Source of the DNA: Bacteroidota bacterium
GTDB lineage: Bacteria; Bacteroidota; Bacteroidia; Bacteroidales; Marinifilaceae
Reading direction: 5' to 3'
Length of the DNA: 6,404 nt
Assembly: GCA_023400335.1 (NCBI GenBank)
Contig: JAEXFF010000082.1
Coordinates: forward strand, 1-6,404
In this document: positions 1-6,404 of the stretch, piece after piece
Layout of the letters: each line of letters begins with the position of its first letter
Position numbering within the stretch: the stretch's first letter is position 1
Notes under the pieces: generated by a model
What the model saw: the letters and a program-made list of their open reading frames with translations, nothing else
Databases searched by the model: none
Told to the model about the DNA's origin: nothing
Position numbers and translations under genes: made by a program

Positions 1-2
1 AC

Positions 3-65
3 CGGTCCTTGGAACGTTGTAGTTTCACTTATCTTTTTAAACAAAATAACCTCTGCGCTTTTTGA
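3..65 (+). other. Out-of-frame continuation of the first RHS gene; probable frameshift at T-run 59-63
   Basis: This stretch reads as 20 open codons, running off the left edge, in the frame that ends at the TGA at 63-65. Its residues include FTYLFKQNNLCAF. The downstream RHS frame has stops at 20-22, 38-40 and 47-49, so it cannot itself extend upstream. Adding one T to the five-T run at 59-63 joins the two frames as ...NNLCAF-LKEVVLSGEG.... This resembles the alternating beta-strand pattern that normally precedes the WGY-N-G motif in Bacteroidota RHS proteins. The simplest reading is a one-base deletion that splits a longer gene, either real (a phase-variable or decayed gene) or a homopolymer sequencing error. 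Twenty open codons alone are weak evidence; the fit of the joined sequence is the main argument. Confidence 0.55.
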
Positions 66-1810
66 AAGAAGTAGTTCTTTCTGGGGAAGGATCTTATTAT
101 TTTGACTATTATAATGAGAGTAGCCCCATGCCTTATCGTACATTTAGTATAGACCATTGGGGTTATTTTAATGGGAAGCAGAATAGTGAGCGAACTTTTA
201 TACCAGAGTTGAAAGAAACTTCAGATCTTGAGGAAATTATTTCGGGTAACAGTCGTCATCCGGATGCTTCCTATTCGGTTTGGGGAATGTTGAGTAAATT
301 AACTTATCCAACCGGAGGTACGAGTGAATTTTATTATGAGGGAAATCGTTATTCTCATTCAGTAAGCCGCGATCTTTCTTCCGGTTATCTTCCTTATTTA
401 AAGCATGAATTGATCGATTTATATGCAGGTGGGGTACGGATCAAAAAAATAATAGATAAGAGTAATAGCGGAGAAAGGAGTCGTGAATTTTTCTATAAAG
501 GATCAGATGATCGGAGTAGCGGAATTTTATTAAAATTTCCTCGTTATTGTGTAAGTTATAGAAGTGCAACTCCAACTTCCGATGGTAAACAATATATTAT
601 TCGCCAGCATAATAGTTATTCTTCTGAGCACAATAGTGTCTATAGTCTGGATGGTAGTCATATCGGTTATAGCCGTGTTATAGAGAAAAAGGATGACGAT
701 TCGTTTACAGAGTATTTATTTAGTGATTATGCCAGTTGCCCTGATGATACCGTTGGTATGTATGAGTTAATTATGAAAAATGTCTACGATATTATTCCGA
801 ATATTAGGGATTATGTAAATAATATCTATACGCGCTATAATTCCCGGGATAGAGATAGGGGAAAGCTAATGACCAAAAATGTATATGATAATACTGGTCG
901 AAAGTTGTATAAAGAATCTTATTTTTATGGAAATGGTCCACTTCCTTATTTTGAAGATGTGAGCCTTTGCGGGGATGTGATAAAAATAAACCGTCTCTAT
1001 ACTGCCGACCATCAACTGGAACGTTTATTAAAAGTGACTTATTCTGAAAAGGATTCTCTTATAAAAGAAATAAATTATAAATATAATTCTTTTGGTCAGC
1101 TACAGCGTACCAGTAGTATGGATAGCCGGGGTACAATCTATCGGGAAGACCGCCAATACGTTGTTGATCTGGCACCTTCAAATATAGGAATAGTCGAAAA
1201 TACAATGCTTTCGCGTAATATCATCCGTAATCCTTTGCGTATAGAGAAACGATTACAGGAAAACGGAGGAAGTGAAAAACTTTTTTCCGGGGAGCAAACC
1301 ATTTATGGCTTTTTTCAGGGTCAAATCCTTCCTTCTTCTTTGAAAACGATCCGCCCGACGGTCCCTTTTTCTACTCCGGCTTTTCTGAGTACAAATTATA
1401 CAGATACAGAGGTGAGTTACGATAAGTATGATCGTCAGGGCCGTCTTTTGCAAAGTTCTAACCGGAATGGTTTAAAAACGGTTTATATTTGGGGATATGG
1501 CGGACTTTATCTGGTAGCTTGTGTCGAGAATGCTACTTTTGAAGAAGTAAATGGAATCCGGTATTTTGGAAATCTGGAAAATGCGCCTTTACCGGGAAGT
1601 CTTTCCTTTGCACAGAATTCTTACCTTCGTCAGCTTCCCGGGGCACAGGTAACAACTTATACTTATCTTCCTTTTGTAGGGTTGGGCAGTGTTATGGATG
1701 CAGCAGGTATAGAAACCCATTACGAATATGATGCAGAGGGGCGTTTGTTAAGAATAACGGATCATCAGGGACAACTTATGGATGCTTATGAATATCATGT
1801 AAAACAATAA
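62..1810 (+). CDS. RHS/YD-repeat shell protein, C-terminal part (5' end missing or frameshifted)
   Basis: This is the C-terminal 582 residues of a large Bacteroidota RHS-repeat protein. The only start at the 5' end of the frame is a TTG at 62 with no ribosome site; the first ATG is at 128. There is no signal peptide, so the true start is probably outside the window. Seen in the sequence: DHWGYFNG at residues 31-38, a hallmark of this family; LTYPTGG near residue 81; GGVRIKKI near 123; a YD repeat (YDKYDRQGRLLQ) before WGYGGLYLVACVENATFEEV at about 477-496; and the usual terminus, LPFVGLGSVMDAAG (about 536-549) followed by YEYDAEGRLLRITDHQGQ and EYHVKQ. Related proteins are commonly about 1000 residues or more, so roughly half is present. 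By analogy with RHS and TcB proteins it should form part of a beta-strand shell, probably acting with the RHS-core protein encoded 12 bases downstream. Its exported location is inferred from the family, not seen. RHS membership is secure; whether this copy is functional is not. Confidence 0.85.
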   Translation: MKEVVLSGEGSYYFDYYNESSPMPYRTFSIDHWGYFNGKQNSERTFIPELKETSDLEEIISGNSRHPDASYSVWGMLSKLTYPTGGTSEFYYEGNRYSHSVSRDLSSGYLPYLKHELIDLYAGGVRIKKIIDKSNSGERSREFFYKGSDDRSSGILLKFPRYCVSYRSATPTSDGKQYIIRQHNSYSSEHNSVYSLDGSHIGYSRVIEKKDDDSFTEYLFSDYASCPDDTVGMYELIMKNVYDIIPNIRDYVNNIYTRYNSRDRDRGKLMTKNVYDNTGRKLYKESYFYGNGPLPYFEDVSLCGDVIKINRLYTADHQLERLLKVTYSEKDSLIKEINYKYNSFGQLQRTSSMDSRGTIYREDRQYVVDLAPSNIGIVENTMLSRNIIRNPLRIEKRLQENGGSEKLFSGEQTIYGFFQGQILPSSLKTIRPTVPFSTPAFLSTNYTDTEVSYDKYDRQGRLLQSSNRNGLKTVYIWGYGGLYLVACVENATFEEVNGIRYFGNLENAPLPGSLSFAQNSYLRQLPGAQVTTYTYLPFVGLGSVMDAAGIETHYEYDAEGRLLRITDHQGQLMDAYEYHVKQ

Positions 1811-1822
1811 CATTTGACAGTT

Positions 1823-4800
1823 ATGAAACAAATTTATTATATCTTTTTCTTCTGTATGCTTCTCCCTTATTTTAGTAGAGGCGAAGCTGTCCTTCCGGAC
1901 GGTCATTTCTATATGTTTATACCTGGAGGGGACGGTATGTCAGAAAGTGATCCTGTGAAATTAGAGTACGGTTCTTTTACATTGCATTTCGATGTAATGT
2001 CTTATGACAATGTAATTGTAGTTCCGGCAGAAGATGAGGGCTGGACAGAGATTGTACCGGAAGATTCTGTGGCAGCTGTAAATGGTCGTAATTTTTCGTC
2101 TTTTGTAGAGCCGGATCATCCGGTAGACCCGGTGCCTATGATTCGCTGCTGGTTTGAATATTTGCGTTATGAAGACGAAGGCGGTCAGGTCAGTTCTGTA
2201 ACTTGTCAGTATGGGAGCAGCAGTGCTGTTTTTCTTCGTAATCCTTATCCTTATACGGTTTATGGTAAGCTGACGATTTATTACAATTCTGTTTTTCCAC
2301 ATGAGGATACCGGTAGTAGTAGCACGACAAACCCGTTTTATCATCGCCGTGAATTGCATGAGATGCATATTTATTACCGTCAGCTGCCTTGTATTAAATT
2401 ACAAGGAGGTACATTGCCTGCCCGATTGAATTTTAATGAGGGTGACCGTTGTCTGATTAAAGGCAGCGCTGCAAAAGAGGGGGAGGGAAATTATGTTTAC
2501 CAATGGGAACAGAAAACATCTGCCGGTTGGGAATTGATTCCTTGGGCCAGCTCTCAGAATTTGACTTATTCCACTCCTACAGATGGTCTTCTTTTACGTC
2601 GTAAGGTAACAAGTAATGGAGAAATTGCTTATAGCAATGTCTGCGTCCTTTGTGAAAATATTTTCGGGAATCGTAATTATGTCCTTCATAGCCGGGCTGT
2701 GAGTATCGATGGAGAGAGTCAGAAAGATTTGTATAGGGAAGAGATAACATATTATGATGGTCTTGGCCGTCCGGGCCAAAGTATCGATATTATGGCTTCC
2801 CCGGCAGGAGGAGATATTATTACATCGGTTTATTACGATAATGTAGGCCGTTCCGACAGCCGTATTTTTTTACCTTATGTTTTGTCCGACAATTATGGGG
2901 CTTTTGATGAGGATTCTATATCTCACCAGTCGGATTTCTATTCGGGTCTTTATGCAGGTGAAGGTAATTATGCCTATAATGAAAATGTTTACGAAGCTTC
3001 TTCATTAAACCGGATAAAAGAAAGGTGGAGTGCAGGCAAGACTTTCCGGGAGGATCTGAAAAAGACAAATTATACATATGGATTAAACCATACGAATGAC
3101 GTTTATCTTTTGTCTTTAAGTGATGAGGGAACTTTATCGGTAAAAGGATATTATGCTCGTGCCCGTTTGGAGAAGTTAATTACGGAAAATGCAGACGATT
3201 ATAAGACAGAAAGTTTTACAGATACAGAAGGGCATACCATACTGGAACGTAACTACGGGAGGGGAGCTGAATGTTTGGAAACCTATAGGGTTTATGATGC
3301 GCGTGGAAGGGAGGTAGCCGTTATTACTCCTGAAGGCAGTCGTAAATTGAGTGTAGGCAAAAGCTATGGATTGACGGATGAGGTCATGTCCGGCTACAGT
3401 TATTTCTACCGTTATGATGGGCGGGACCGTTTAATAGAAAAGAAATTACCGGGAGCAGAAAAGGAATATTTTGTATATGACCAAGGGGATAGAGTCGTGT
3501 TATGGCAGGACGGTAACCTGCGGGAAGCCGGTAAATGGAAGCTCAGTGTTTATGATGATTTGGACCGTTTAAGAGAAGAACGTATATTGGTAAACGGCAG
3601 TGACCGGAGCAACCTTCAGTATTTGTTTGATAATGGACGGGGTTCTACACTTTCTTCTACGGGGACTTTATTACGTGAATACCGGTACGGTATTTATAAA
3701 TCCGGAGATCCTTCTTATGTAGAAGTTGGTTTTAATGATCCTTTGGAGGGAAATACCGCCTGTAATTCCTATTCAAGTGCTATTGATGAGACGAGTATAC
3801 TTATCAGTGATCTTATAGCACCGGAATACATAGCAAGGCCCAATGGTCTTCTTACATGGGAAAAAGAAGCTATACTGGAAAATGATAATACGATTTCCGG
3901 TTATTTGGAAAAGGCCTTCTATTATGATAAACGCGGGCGTCTGCTTCAGACGGTGAACCATTATCCGGACGGAGGAACGTATTATGTGACAAACAGCTAT
4001 GATTTCAAGGGAGATGTTGTACGCAGAGAGGAATGTAGCCGCATGCGGGATATGCAGTCTTTGACTTTGGTGAGTACTTATAGTTATGATAATCAGAGCC
4101 GTCTTCAGAAAGTACGAGTTAGTCTAAACAATAAAGTTAAGGCGGAGATCGGTTATGAATACGATCTATTAGGCCGGGTCTGTAAGCGGGTCTATGGGGA
4201 CAGTGTTTGCCTGGAAACGCTTTGTTACAATCTTCAGGGGTGGCTGACGGAATTGTCTTCCCCCGTTTTGGGGATGAATCTGCGTTATTATGATCCTCAG
4301 CTTAAGGGTAGTACAGCTTCTTATACCGGTAATATCAGTGAATGGTCCTGGAATCAGGGTAGTAATCCTATTTTTACTTATTCTTTTGCTTACGACAATT
4401 ATGGCCGTTTTAAAGATTCCCGTTCTTTTAGTAACGGAATACAGAAAAATTATTATACCGAATACAATTTACGTTATGACCGGAATGGAAATATAAAGTT
4501 ACTGATGCGTCGTGACGGAAACGGGAAAGGGGTGACGGACTATACGTATAACTATACCGGTAATCAGTTAATAAGCATAGCTGAAGATCTGAACCAGTTG
4601 GTTCCGGCTCCGGATTCTGGTTTGGTTATTGCCTCCAGCAGGCCGGATTATGTATACGATTTAAACGGTAATTTAGAAATAGATAACCGACGTGGCTTGA
4701 ATTATGAATATAATTATTTAAATTTGTTGAGCGGGGCCAGCCGTTATGGTATTTCCCAGGTCCGCTACCGTTACACGTCAGATGGAGAAAAGCTGGGTGT

Positions 4801-5908
4801 AACGGATAATTCCGGCCGGGGTTATGAATACCGGGGAAGTTTTCAGTATTTTCGCGAAGGGGGTTCTTTGACACTTGAGGGAGTTTTGTTTGGAGAAGGA
4901 AGAATTTCATTGGGTAGTAATGGTTACAAAGTTTATTATTACCTGAAGGACCATCTGGGTAGTATCCGTTGTGTGATTGATTCTTCAGGAAATGTTTGTG
5001 AGCGGAACGATTACTATCCGTTTGGTCTGGAGCATGAACAGGCAGATTATCCTCAGCTGTTGGAAAACCGTTTGAAATACAACGGCAAGGAGAGGCAGGA
5101 TATCGGTGACCTGGATTTTCTGGATTACGGAGCCCGTATGTATGACAGGCATTTAGGGCGTTGGTTTGTTGCGGATCCGCTGTTGGAAAAATATTACGGC
5201 TGGAGTCCTTATGCTTATTGTACCAATAATCCGTTAAAATTTGTTGATCCGACGGGAATGTATATGAGCCCTTATTATGATAAATATGGAAATTTTTTGG
5301 GAGTTGACGAAGAAGGGTTTACAGGGAAAATCCGTATAACAACGGCAGAAGATTTTAAAACAATGGAGTCTAGTAAATTTCAAAAGTCATTGAGTAGTGG
5401 AATTGAGGAAAACCACCTTTCATCTAAAGCTTATTCCAAGATTTATACTCATATCTTATCTATGAAGAAATATGATATCTCGCGTTTGGAAGGAGGAGCT
5501 ATTGCTGTCAGAAATGGAAAAGATACGTATAATTCACCTTCTTTTGGTGGCGATTATGCTTCAACAACTTTCAATCCGGATAAGAATGTTACAGGTCCTG
5601 ATCCTTTCCGTATTTCAGTAAATCAAGGAAATGAAAGTATACAGAAAGATTTTTCAATAGTAGAACAAGTTGAAAATGTTTTGGGGGTACATGAGTATAC
5701 TGGTCACGGGGTGAATAAATACGGTGATTTTAATAAAACTCATTATATGGCTTACGAATTACAGGTCAAACATCCCAGCTGGCAAAAATGTACACCTAGA
5801 TTTAGAGGAGAGATGATGAGACGGTATAATCAGTGGTTAATGAGGAATAATATGGACCGTTTTCGTCAGGTATATAAAACAATTATTTTAAAATATTGGT
5901 ACAAATGA
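1823..5908 (+). CDS. Exported RHS-core polymorphic toxin-like protein (DUF6443-type) with HExxGH tip
   Basis: The ATG at 1823 (1361 residues) is preferred over the in-frame TTG at 1814. It gives a clean signal peptide: MK, a hydrophobic stretch at residues 4-17, and a possible cleavage site after GEA at 22. Domains in order: a beta-rich region of unknown role (about 23-190); an Ig-like domain (about 190-282, with YVYQWEQ at 223-229 and RRKVTSNG); a DUF6443-type region from about 285 (LHSRAV, YYDGLGRP, YDNVGR, FLPYV); many YD repeats (for example YDARGREVAVITPEG, YRYDGRDRL, YDKRGRLLQTV, YEYDLLGRV, YDLNGNLEIDNRRG); and the RHS-associated core (about 1038-1146: YYYLKDHLGS, DYYPFGLEHE, YNGKE, DYGARMYDRHLGRW, DPTGM). 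A variable tip follows to residue 1361. Known for RHS and TcC proteins: the repeats form a hollow shell around the tip, and the core separates the tip by self-cleavage. The HEYTGHG motif at 1290-1296 suggests a zinc peptidase effector (inference). The gene starts 12 bases after the upstream RHS gene stops, and its stop overlaps the next gene's start. The frame is intact throughout. Confidence 0.93.
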   Translation: MKQIYYIFFFCMLLPYFSRGEAVLPDGHFYMFIPGGDGMSESDPVKLEYGSFTLHFDVMSYDNVIVVPAEDEGWTEIVPEDSVAAVNGRNFSSFVEPDHPVDPVPMIRCWFEYLRYEDEGGQVSSVTCQYGSSSAVFLRNPYPYTVYGKLTIYYNSVFPHEDTGSSSTTNPFYHRRELHEMHIYYRQLPCIKLQGGTLPARLNFNEGDRCLIKGSAAKEGEGNYVYQWEQKTSAGWELIPWASSQNLTYSTPTDGLLLRRKVTSNGEIAYSNVCVLCENIFGNRNYVLHSRAVSIDGESQKDLYREEITYYDGLGRPGQSIDIMASPAGGDIITSVYYDNVGRSDSRIFLPYVLSDNYGAFDEDSISHQSDFYSGLYAGEGNYAYNENVYEASSLNRIKERWSAGKTFREDLKKTNYTYGLNHTNDVYLLSLSDEGTLSVKGYYARARLEKLITENADDYKTESFTDTEGHTILERNYGRGAECLETYRVYDARGREVAVITPEGSRKLSVGKSYGLTDEVMSGYSYFYRYDGRDRLIEKKLPGAEKEYFVYDQGDRVVLWQDGNLREAGKWKLSVYDDLDRLREERILVNGSDRSNLQYLFDNGRGSTLSSTGTLLREYRYGIYKSGDPSYVEVGFNDPLEGNTACNSYSSAIDETSILISDLIAPEYIARPNGLLTWEKEAILENDNTISGYLEKAFYYDKRGRLLQTVNHYPDGGTYYVTNSYDFKGDVVRREECSRMRDMQSLTLVSTYSYDNQSRLQKVRVSLNNKVKAEIGYEYDLLGRVCKRVYGDSVCLETLCYNLQGWLTELSSPVLGMNLRYYDPQLKGSTASYTGNISEWSWNQGSNPIFTYSFAYDNYGRFKDSRSFSNGIQKNYYTEYNLRYDRNGNIKLLMRRDGNGKGVTDYTYNYTGNQLISIAEDLNQLVPAPDSGLVIASSRPDYVYDLNGNLEIDNRRGLNYEYNYLNLLSGASRYGISQVRYRYTSDGEKLGVTDNSGRGYEYRGSFQYFREGGSLTLEGVLFGEGRISLGSNGYKVYYYLKDHLGSIRCVIDSSGNVCERNDYYPFGLEHEQADYPQLLENRLKYNGKERQDIGDLDFLDYGARMYDRHLGRWFVADPLLEKYYGWSPYAYCTNNPLKFVDPTGMYMSPYYDKYGNFLGVDEEGFTGKIRITTAEDFKTMESSKFQKSLSSGIEENHLSSKAYSKIYTHILSMKKYDISRLEGGAIAVRNGKDTYNSPSFGGDYASTTFNPDKNVTGPDPFRISVNQGNESIQKDFSIVEQVENVLGVHEYTGHGVNKYGDFNKTHYMAYELQVKHPSWQKCTPRFRGEMMRRYNQWLMRNNMDRFRQVYKTIILKYWYK
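4934..5260 (+). other. RHS repeat-associated core domain
   Basis: This segment encodes residues 1038-1146 of the second RHS protein, from YYYLKDHLGS to DPTGM. It shows the full run of core landmarks: DHLGS, a DYYPFG motif, YNGKE, LDYGARMYDRHLGRW, an ADP at D1118, YAYCTNNPL, and the closing VDPTGM with D1142. In RHS and TcC proteins this core marks the border between the conserved shell and the variable tip, and it cleaves the tip off through conserved aspartates. D1118 and D1142 are the candidates here by position. The cleavage itself is inferred from the family. Confidence 0.9.
5261..5905 (+). other. Variable C-terminal toxin tip with HExxGH zinc-peptidase-like motif
   Basis: This segment encodes residues 1147-1361, directly after DPTGM. 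It opens with a linker, YYDKYGNFLGVDEEGFTGKI (1151-1170), of a kind I recognise from many Bacteroidota RHS tips. A mid-section of unknown fold follows, then VLGVHEYTGHGVNKYGD with H1290, E1291 and H1295. Next comes THYMAYELQ with H1307 and E1312, and a basic, helix-prone tail containing FRGEMMRRYNQWLM. HExxGH is the zinc-site form known from M49 dipeptidyl peptidase III; H1307 or E1312 could supply the third ligand. A metallopeptidase toxin (the broad Tox-MPTase class) is the best guess, but no overall similarity to a solved family can be shown by eye. G+C in four sampled 60-base blocks (5341, 5401, 5581, 5701) is 30-33 percent, against 43-52 percent in sampled RHS blocks. Confidence 0.6.
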
Positions 5909-6404
5909 AAAGTCTATTCTTTTTTCTTTTATTTAGTTTGTTTTGGGGTAGTCGCGTAAATACTTTGCCCCAATGGCTGAAAGATAATGTGGTCATCACT
6001 GTTGACAGTGTCTATTCTCCAGTTTATCCCGAAGATACGGTAAATTATATCGGTTATGTGTATTTGGAGATTACCGTAATCAACCGTAGCGATAGTGTAC
6101 TATGTGTTTCTATGCCTGAAATACCGTCTCCACCACCGAGTGAATGGGATGGTTTTGATTGTTTCGGTGTTTTTCGATCTGATACTTTAGAATTAAAGAC
6201 AGAGTATTTTTCTATGGTTTTGGAGCCGAATACCCTGGAGACCCGTCAGTATAATTATGGGCTTGTAAAGATAGATTCCCTTTATCATAAATATCATTAT
6301 ACCTCCACGCGTAAATTTGTACAGGACTTGGTTCGGGAAAGCCGTTATTATTTTATCTTCAATAAAAGAGATACTTGTATGGTAGATAGAGATTCCAGCT
6401 TACA
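5905..6404 (+). CDS. Exported hypothetical protein, candidate immunity protein (3' end outside window)
   Basis: The frame is open from the ATG at 5905 to the window edge: 166 complete codons and no stop. The start overlaps the toxin gene's TGA in an ATGA junction, which argues for translational coupling and a shared transcript. Residues 1-16 (MKSLFFFLLFSLFWGS) form a signal peptide; there is no lipobox cysteine, so it is probably periplasmic or secreted rather than a lipoprotein. The mature part is rich in alternating beta-strand pattern (VVITVDSVYSPVY, YIGYVYLEITVINRSDS), with a proline run, PSPPPSEW (74-81), and cysteines at 66, 85 and 157. This suggests a beta-sandwich. I do not recognise the family. 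Its position directly after a variable RHS tip is the usual place for an immunity gene, and the signal peptide would place it where an incoming or self-exported toxin might act. That role rests on context only. An accessory or structural protein of the same locus is the alternative. Confidence 0.8.
   Translation, partial: MKSLFFFLLFSLFWGSRVNTLPQWLKDNVVITVDSVYSPVYPEDTVNYIGYVYLEITVINRSDSVLCVSMPEIPSPPPSEWDGFDCFGVFRSDTLELKTEYFSMVLEPNTLETRQYNYGLVKIDSLYHKYHYTSTRKFVQDLVRESRYYFIFNKRDTCMVDRDSSL

Noticed and set aside
28..64. Possible Bacteroidota -7 promoter box (TATCTTTT, near TAnnTTTG) ahead of the TTG start
   Set aside because: It is an imperfect match in AT-rich sequence without a matching -33 TTTG at suitable spacing, and the region is better explained as the frameshifted body of the upstream gene.
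1814..1822. TTG at 1814 as the start of the second RHS gene
   Set aside because: The ATG at 1823 gives a proper MK-plus-hydrophobic signal peptide, and there is no ribosome site favouring the TTG.
1961..2368. Antisense open frame of 135 codons inside the second RHS gene
   Set aside because: It lies wholly opposite strong coding sequence for the N-terminal region. It has no recognisable domain, and its composition (runs of R, T and I) is typical of a reverse-frame shadow.
4290..4496. Same-strand 68-codon open frame in another phase
   Set aside because: It is a hydrophobic-looking by-product of Tyr/Asp/Asn-rich RHS codons read out of frame, with no start context. The main frame is intact there.
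2745..4830. Possible DNA-level tandem repeats from the recurring YD motifs
   Set aside because: The motifs recur only at protein level with variable spacing. I saw no long near-identical DNA units, so these are protein-family repeats and not a nucleotide repeat array.
4626..4910. Antisense open frame of 94 codons, and smaller ones at 1253-1453, 2594-2779 and 3773-3961
   Set aside because: All sit opposite clear YD-repeat or RHS coding sequence and show no family motifs. They are chance open frames.

Overview
The window reads as a compact, all-plus-strand operon from a member of the Bacteroidota, most likely a gut Bacteroidales. Support for this: the RHS proteins carry sequence hallmarks typical of that phylum (DHWGYFNG, LHSRAV...YYDGLGRP, YLNL, DHLGS, YYPFG). 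There are no Shine-Dalgarno sequences before the starts, and the base composition is moderately AT-rich. I cannot name the genus from sequence alone. No rRNA, tRNA, CRISPR, insertion sequence or convincing promoter was seen. Coding sequence fills almost the whole window.

Layout. (1) Positions 1-1810 hold the C-terminal part of a large RHS/YD-repeat protein whose beginning lies upstream of the window. The clean reading frame only opens at about position 50. The frame that continues it upstream is shifted by one base at a run of five T (59-63), so this gene looks frameshifted, or has a base missing in the assembly. (2) Positions 1823-5908 hold a second, intact, exported RHS protein of 1361 residues. 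It has a signal peptide, a beta-rich N-terminal region, an Ig-like domain, a DUF6443-type region, a long YD-repeat shell, the RHS-associated core ending in DPTGM, and a variable C-terminal tip of about 215 residues. The tip contains the motif HEYTGHG, which has the HExxGH form of a zinc-peptidase site. (3) Positions 5905 to the window end hold the start of a third gene with a signal peptide. It overlaps the toxin-like gene by four bases (ATGA) and runs off the window.

How they may work together. The two RHS genes sit 12 bases apart. They have the order and division of labour seen repeatedly in Bacteroidota: an upstream RHS shell protein, then an RHS-core protein with a variable tip. This is loosely comparable to the TcB/TcC shell that encloses a toxic tip. 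The tip is clearly lower in G+C than the shell, as expected for exchangeable toxin modules of polymorphic RHS systems. The exported third gene is in the position where a cognate immunity protein is usually found. The RHS assignments are strong. The metallopeptidase activity and the immunity role are inferences.
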